24,753 nt of DNA from a virus, in the IMG/VR virus record IMGVR_UViG_3300034374_001669, positions 1 through 24,753 of that record; one strand, written 5' to 3'. Below, one piece after another: positions 20,323-24,753 of this stretch. Positions within the stretch are counted from its first letter, which is position 1. Each line of letters opens with the position of its first letter. The position numbers were made by a program, and so were the translations under genes. The notes below the pieces were generated by a model. It saw only the letters and a program-made list of their open reading frames with translations, was not told the origin of the DNA and did not search any database.

Positions 20323-22679
20323 TGGCTGAACAGTCTGCATTGAGACAGTACGAATACGGCGGGGAAGGCTTGTTTGGCTTTCTTATGCCTGTTCGCCGTG
20401 AAATCTTGTCGCCAGAGCAACAGTTGGTTGAGGGCTACACAGAAACACGGCGTGGCCCAGCAGTCGAGATCAGAACTGTCCCAGCCCAGTACGGCGAGCC
20501 TGAACGTGACCCCACCTATTCACCATTGTACCGTGGCCTGAAAAACGCGTTGCATTTCCTCTACGACATTGGCAATAACCGGGAACAAGCTACTGAAACT
20601 GTCCAGACTGCGCTTAGAGGTGTAGAGGAACTTTTTAAAGACCAGTACACCGCCGCCGCTTTGGGTGGCACAGCATACAACCCAGAGACAGGGGGGGTCA
20701 CAGAGTTTGATCCGACTATCGCTATGGTAGGTGGCGCTCCAGCAGGAGTGCAGGCTGTCAGGGCGGCAACGCCGGGATCAGTTGTTCTGGGTATGGTTGG
20801 TAGTAAGAATGCCAGACTGACCCCCCAGACTGGCGATCTCGACATGTCCCACGCAGCACGCATGCAGAGGGCGGTAGAAGGCGACTGGAACCCAGACAGG
20901 CCCGTATATCACTGGACGGAAGCGCCAGATATTGAAGAATTTATACCGTCTACCGAAGGAAAACTGGGCGCTGGGGTTTATGCATCGCCAATACCATCGT
21001 ATGGTGAAAGATATGTTGACCAAAGCAAAGCAATAGCAATGCCACTGAATTACAGAGGGCAGCTTGCTGGGATTCAGGATTTTGATGACGCATACAATGT
21101 TGCTAGATCTGAAATGCCAAATTTAACTGGAAGTGAGGCGGTTCGGGCGTGGAGAGCAAGAGCAAACGATGTGCTTGCGGAGAGGGGATTTACTGGAAGA
21201 GAAGTTGGTGGTGAGGTTTTGATATTTGACCCAAAAAACATCCGATCAACCAGCGCAGCATTCGACCCAGCCCAGCGCGGCAGCTCAAACATACTCGCAT
21301 CAGGTAGCAAGCTGGGAACTGGTGTAGCAGTTGTTAGCGGATTCTCCAAGATGAACAGATATGATCTTGACGAAACGCTAAGTGCGGTGCGCGAATCTTG
21401 GCCATTTTCTTATGACATTAGCTGGGAAGAATTGATGACTCCAGAGTCACTGAAAGAACTGCCGGGTAATGTCAAGAATCTTGTAAAGGCGCTTTGGAAA
21501 GAAGATGGGCTGGGATTTGACAACCCGGCGCAGGCAATATCTACAGTGCTTTCGGAAGATGCTGGCAATTACGACATAACCCCGCAGTTAAAGTCTGCTG
21601 TTACAAAGTTGATCAGAAGCCCGGCAGACATCCAGCCACCAGCCCCGCAGGGATTGGCGCGTTCAGCCCTAAACGACTTAGACATGAGTTATGACGCAAG
21701 GATGCAGAGGGCTGACCAGATGGGTATGACAACGGAGGCATACAGCGGATCAACTCACGATATAGATAGATTTAGAGGCGACATTTCAAATCCAGAGAAC
21801 GATTGGGGTAGAGGTACATACGCATCCACTAGCATAGACGATGTAAATACAAACTATGCAGGTGTTGGGCCTGACCTGACAGGCAGGATTGAAACAGAGT
21901 CTGAGCGTGTTGCTGATGCCCTATCTGATTATCCAGATGAACTGCTTTCTGAGTATGGATTTACACTCGAAGATTATAACCGTGATGAGGCGGGTGTCGC
22001 TGAAGCTATTGCAAGGAAAATGCTTGTTGGTGACGCAGAAGGAGGGATTGTTTATCCCCTGCGAATCAACACCGAAAAGTATGCAGTGATTGGCGGGCCA
22101 GACAGCACTACTCTGGACATTGATTTGTCTGGCACAAAGGGTTTAACACCTTACAGCGATGAGTATTATGAGGCGCTCAATGAGGCATCAGATGATTTAT
22201 ATCAGAAGGTTTACGATGCGATTTCAGACACCGATGCATATCAGTCAACCCATCAGATTGAAATGGTTATGTCGGATGTTTCTGAGTATTTGGCTGATGG
22301 TCAACTTGATTTGAGCGATCTCGATTACTCAATCAGAAGGCACATAACAGATGCTTATGATGACTATACAGGGGATATGGTGTCACCCGGTGGTATATCT
22401 GCTCAAGTTCTTAAGAATTTGGGGTATGAGGGCGTTATAGATAATACGGTGGACACCAAATTTGGAACTGGCCGCAGTTATGGGCAGTCAATGGCCGGAG
22501 TGAACCCAGACACCCAGCATATAATCACATTCCCCGATTACGAATCTCGAATCAGATCAACGTATGCGAAATTTGACCCATCCAAAAAGAATTCCAGCGA
22601 TATCTTGGCTGGCATAGCTGGCGGTAGCTTGGTTGGCGGTAGCGCACTATCAGGACAACGTCAAGAAAAGAATAATTGA
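20322..22679 (+). CDS. Tandem ADP-ribosyltransferase-like (ART-PolyVal) protein
   Basis: 785 residues. An internal duplication is visible. Copy 1 (about 172-327) starts DLDMSHAARMQRA, has VYHWTEAPDIEEF and GAGVYASPIPSYGERY, and ends IRSTSAAFDPAQRGSSNILA. Copy 2 (about 452-764) starts DLDMSYDARMQRA, has AYSGSTHDIDRF and GRGTYASTSI, then LKNLGYEGVIDN, and ends IRSTYAKFDPSKKNSSDILA. The terminal FDP...SS.ILA signature and YHxT-like start fit ADP-ribosyltransferase domains of phage polyvalent proteins. Copy 1 keeps His197 of the YH.T motif; copy 2 has Ser, so it may be altered or inactive. Lying between portal and scaffold, it is probably a virion protein ejected into the host. Parts are AT-richer than the portal gene. 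Confidence 0.72.
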   Translation: MAEQSALRQYEYGGEGLFGFLMPVRREILSPEQQLVEGYTETRRGPAVEIRTVPAQYGEPERDPTYSPLYRGLKNALHFLYDIGNNREQATETVQTALRGVEELFKDQYTAAALGGTAYNPETGGVTEFDPTIAMVGGAPAGVQAVRAATPGSVVLGMVGSKNARLTPQTGDLDMSHAARMQRAVEGDWNPDRPVYHWTEAPDIEEFIPSTEGKLGAGVYASPIPSYGERYVDQSKAIAMPLNYRGQLAGIQDFDDAYNVARSEMPNLTGSEAVRAWRARANDVLAERGFTGREVGGEVLIFDPKNIRSTSAAFDPAQRGSSNILASGSKLGTGVAVVSGFSKMNRYDLDETLSAVRESWPFSYDISWEELMTPESLKELPGNVKNLVKALWKEDGLGFDNPAQAISTVLSEDAGNYDITPQLKSAVTKLIRSPADIQPPAPQGLARSALNDLDMSYDARMQRADQMGMTTEAYSGSTHDIDRFRGDISNPENDWGRGTYASTSIDDVNTNYAGVGPDLTGRIETESERVADALSDYPDELLSEYGFTLEDYNRDEAGVAEAIARKMLVGDAEGGIVYPLRINTEKYAVIGGPDSTTLDIDLSGTKGLTPYSDEYYEALNEASDDLYQKVYDAISDTDAYQSTHQIEMVMSDVSEYLADGQLDLSDLDYSIRRHITDAYDDYTGDMVSPGGISAQVLKNLGYEGVIDNTVDTKFGTGRSYGQSMAGVNPDTQHIITFPDYESRIRSTYAKFDPSKKNSSDILAGIAGGSLVGGSALSGQRQEKNN

Positions 22680-22702
22680 CAGTATTGCTGTGTCACTGTA
22701 GA
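22676..22702 (+). promoter_or_regulatory. Possible promoter for scaffold-coat genes
   Basis: A perfect TTGACA (22676-22681) overlaps the stop of the preceding gene, but the element 17 bp downstream (TAGACG) is a poor -10. The alternative TTGCTG (22685) with TACACT (22709) is also weak. It is listed because a 110-nt leader before the coat operon is unusual in this compact genome. Confidence 0.3.
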
Positions 22703-22713
22703 CGGTGATACAC
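22690..22713 (+). promoter_or_regulatory. Leader hairpin upstream of scaffold gene
   Basis: GTGT-CAC (22690-22696) pairs with GTG-AT-ACAC (22705-22713), leaving an 8-nt loop and a 2-nt AT bulge. It is the first of three hairpins in the 110-nt leader between the ART-like gene and the scaffold gene. Confidence 0.5.
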
Positions 22714-22721
22714 TAGCAGAA

Positions 22722-22767
22722 GGAACGTGGCCTTATCCACGGCAGGAACGTGACCTTATTCACGGCA
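22722..22767 (+). repeat. Two tandem 23-nt repeats, each a hairpin
   Basis: Two adjacent 23-nt units (22722-22744, 22745-22767) differ at only two positions. Each contains a stem with loop CCTTAT: CGTGG/CCACG in the first and CGTGA/TCACG in the second. The two differences are exactly the paired bases (G-C replaced by A-T), a compensatory change that keeps the stem. They lie 23 nt before the scaffold ATG. Confidence 0.8.
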
Positions 22768-22789
22768 TTTACCTACAAAGGGCAAAATC

Positions 22790-23617
22790 ATGGCAGAGAT
22801 GCAACCAGACGATTACGTTGAAGAATCCGACTCAGATCAAGTTGAGATTGAGGATACGCAAGAGGCTGAAGATCAAGACGAAGGTCTTGATTCCGACTCA
22901 TCACCGGGGTCTGGGGAAACCCAGAAACAAAAAGTTGTTTTTTCGGAAGAACAGCAGAGAATTTTCGATCAGGCTATTGCTGAAAAAACCCTGAAGTTTC
23001 GGGAGGCCGAGCGCAGGGCAGAGGCACTAGAGCGTGAGCGGGAAAAATTACTGCAACAGATGCCGAAGGAACAGCGCCCGCAAGTTCCAGAGATGCCAGA
23101 CCCGTTTTCTATATCCGATGAGGAATACAAGCGAGCGGTAACAGAAAGGGACGAGCGGTTAAAGCAGGCCGCCGCTTTCGATGCCCAACAGCGCTATTTG
23201 TATGAACAGCAAGAGCGTATGGCAGAGGAGAAGCGCCTACAACAGCAAGAGGCTTTGAACGGCAAGATTGCCGCATACGCATCACGGGCAACCAAGATGG
23301 GTATCAAGCCAGAAGAACTGCAAGTGGCTGGAGCCACGGTCAGTAATTTTGGTATTCAGAACGACTTGGTCAACTTCATTATTGAGGATGAGCAAGGCCC
23401 ACTGATTACCAAATACTTATCGCAGAATCTGATGGAACTTGAGAACATCCGAAACTTGTCCCCGATGGAGGCGGCGATCAGAATCGCTACCGAGATAAAG
23501 CCAAAGGCTGTTGCCCTGAAACGTAAGGTAAATCAGGCTCCAGACCCTGTTGAAACGCCGCAAGGCGCAGGAATATCCCCCAAGCCAAGGGGGCCGTCAG
23601 GAGCCACTTTTGAATAG
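22790..23617 (+). CDS. Scaffolding protein (putative)
   Basis: 275 residues with the layout of capsid scaffolds: a very acidic N-terminus (about 1-45; DDYVEESDSDQVEIEDTQE), a long coiled-coil region (about 50-160; EAERRAEALEREREKLLQ, RYLYEQQERMAEEKRLQQQ), a helical middle and a basic, proline-rich C-terminus (ALKRKVNQAP...SPKPRG) that would contact coat. It lies directly before the coat gene and after the portal, the standard P22 order. It is released after assembly. Sequence similarity to P22 gp8 itself is not evident, so the call rests on layout and position. AAAGGG lies upstream of the ATG, after a leader with three hairpins. Confidence 0.8.
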   Translation: MAEMQPDDYVEESDSDQVEIEDTQEAEDQDEGLDSDSSPGSGETQKQKVVFSEEQQRIFDQAIAEKTLKFREAERRAEALEREREKLLQQMPKEQRPQVPEMPDPFSISDEEYKRAVTERDERLKQAAAFDAQQRYLYEQQERMAEEKRLQQQEALNGKIAAYASRATKMGIKPEELQVAGATVSNFGIQNDLVNFIIEDEQGPLITKYLSQNLMELENIRNLSPMEAAIRIATEIKPKAVALKRKVNQAPDPVETPQGAGISPKPRGPSGATFE

Positions 23618-23629
23618 AGGTGACTCACA

Positions 23630-24753
23630 ATGGCTAACAATCTTAATAGTAACGTAACCCGGAAAGTCGCTCGCGTCTTTCTGGATGCGTTTGAAAGCAA
23701 TCGCGTTGTAACCAAGACCGTTGACACGCAGTTGCTGTCTGGCAAGTTTAATCCTTCCAGCGGCTCTACTGTTGACTTCAAGCGTCCGCATGATTACAAC
23801 TCAATCCGTACCGCTGGCGGTGATATCAGTTCTTCAACCAAGTCTGACATCATTGCTGGTAAAGCAACTGGCACTGTCCAGAACTACTTCACCGTAGCTA
23901 CCGAATGGGGCAACGTAGAAGAAGCACTGGAACTGGATCAGCTGGACGAAATTCTGGCCCCGATGGCCCGCCGCATTGTTACCGATCTGGAAGTTGATCT
24001 TGCTGCATATATGCTCAAGAACTCCTCTCTGAAATACGGTAACCACGGTACTGCCGTTGATGCGTGGTCAGACGTAGCTGGCGCTGGCGCCCTTATGGAC
24101 AGCGTTGGTGTTCCCATGTCAGGTGACAAGTATTACCTGATGAACCCGTTCACCACTACCAGCTTGGCTTCTGCCCAGAATGGCCTGAATGCCGCTGATA
24201 GTCTGGTGCGCACTGCATGGGAAAAGTCTCAGATTTCCAGCAACTTTGGCGGTATGCGGGCATTGACCAGCAACGCACTGGCCAGCTTCACATCTGGCAC
24301 TGGTGCTGACCGCGCTGGTACTCTGACCGCTGCTCCTGACGCTACTTATGTCACAGCAAAGGACACAATGACTCAGTCTCTGGCCGTCACAGCTTTCCAA
24401 GCTAACATGACTGTCAAAGCTGGCGACATTGTTACCATCGCTGGCGTAAACCGTCTGAATCTCGACACCAAGCAGCCTATGATTAGCGCCACTGGCGGTA
24501 ACGTAGAATGGACAGGTGTTGTAACTGCTGACGTTACTCTGGGTGCGTCTGGTGAGGGTACTCTTGTGGTAGCCGGCCCGGCCATCTACGAAGCCAATGG
24601 TCAGTACAACACTGTTGACGCTGCTCCGGCTAACGGCGCTGTCATCACCATCAAGAGCGCATCTGCGACTCTGTACCAGCCGAACCTGTTCTTCTTGAAG
24701 CAGGCATTTGGTCTGGGTACTGTCAAGCTGCCGAAACTGTACGCAACTGACAC
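23630..24753 (+). CDS. P22-type major coat protein, 3' end outside window
   Basis: 374 complete codons are visible from ATG 23630 (AGAGGTGA at 6-7 nt spacing) and no stop appears before the edge. It starts MANNLNSNVTRKVARVFLDA, with GSTVDFKRPHDYNSIRTAGGD (about 45-65) and VATEWGNVEEALELDQLDEI (89-108). Segments YYLMNPFTTTSLASAQNGL and SNFGGMRALTSNALASF match the P22_CoatProtein family pattern. Residues from about 240 to 330 (VKAGDIVTIAGVNRLNLDT...) look like the beta-barrel insertion domain of that family. It builds the icosahedral head on the scaffold. P22-like coat proteins usually have a little over 400 residues, so only the last part is missing. Confidence 0.88.
   Translation, partial: MANNLNSNVTRKVARVFLDAFESNRVVTKTVDTQLLSGKFNPSSGSTVDFKRPHDYNSIRTAGGDISSSTKSDIIAGKATGTVQNYFTVATEWGNVEEALELDQLDEILAPMARRIVTDLEVDLAAYMLKNSSLKYGNHGTAVDAWSDVAGAGALMDSVGVPMSGDKYYLMNPFTTTSLASAQNGLNAADSLVRTAWEKSQISSNFGGMRALTSNALASFTSGTGADRAGTLTAAPDATYVTAKDTMTQSLAVTAFQANMTVKAGDIVTIAGVNRLNLDTKQPMISATGGNVEWTGVVTADVTLGASGEGTLVVAGPAIYEANGQYNTVDAAPANGAVITIKSASATLYQPNLFFLKQAFGLGTVKLPKLYATD

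Noticed and set aside
1-24753. tRNA genes, CRISPR arrays, insertion sequences, integrase or attachment sites
   Set aside because: No cloverleaf, spaced direct-repeat array, transposase, integrase or att-like duplication could be recognised by eye.

Overview
This window is part of a tailed-phage genome (Caudoviricetes) with podovirus, P22-like head architecture. It carries a P22-type portal, a scaffold-like protein, a P22-type coat protein, a PBSX/P22-style terminase pair, and a lambda/P22-flavoured recombination block (DUF1071 annealing protein, YqaJ-type exonuclease, NinB-like and NinG proteins). All supported genes lie on the + strand, are tightly packed, and often overlap by 1-26 nt. I see no integrase, tRNA, rRNA, CRISPR or insertion sequence. 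The tail-fibre gene enters from the left edge and the coat gene runs off the right edge, so this is an internal slice or a permuted end of the genome. The lectin-like tail genes resemble those of aquatic phages infecting Gram-negative bacteria, but the host cannot be named from the sequence. Layout: (1) 2-5539, host recognition: a fibre with three chitin-binding-like modules and about 25 Ala/Ser/Thr/Asn heptads, a LamG+SPRY lectin-like protein, an endonuclease VII-type HNH gene between tail genes, and a tail-fibre assembly chaperone. (2) 5561-8714: a membrane protein, a phosphoesterase with an N-terminal HTH, and a lysis cassette that includes a 43-residue membrane protein, a 3TM-type holin and a GH24 endolysin. 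(3) 8711-12399, recombination: promoter, DUF1071 protein, exonuclease, small proteins, intrinsic terminator, Cro-like regulator, NinB-like, PD-(D/E)XK, NinG and a zinc-ribbon protein. (4) 12400-12947: about 550 nt without a normal gene, packed with perfect hairpins, GNRA and UNCG tetraloops and a three-way junction. It begins with a 12-codon ORF behind a perfect Shine-Dalgarno and ends with a two-codon ORF just before a helicase gene. This is the best candidate for an undescribed element. (5) 12948-16055: SF2 helicase, a second promoter carrying the same 14-bp operator-like motif, small proteins and a SleB-type hydrolase. (6) 16072-24753, head and packaging: TerS, a small basic protein, TerL, portal, another small basic protein, a 785-residue protein with two ADP-ribosyltransferase-like copies, a hairpin-rich leader, scaffold and coat. 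How it fits together: two promoters (8711 and 14469) share the dyad TTGACATAGGTCAA and probably drive the recombination and small-gene blocks under a common regulator, possibly the Cro-like protein at 10421. A 13-bp inverted repeat around 8732-8775 would hide the start of the annealing gene only in transcripts that read in from the lysis genes, a likely early/late switch. The tandem ADP-ribosyltransferase-like protein sits among virion genes, as expected for a protein delivered with the DNA.
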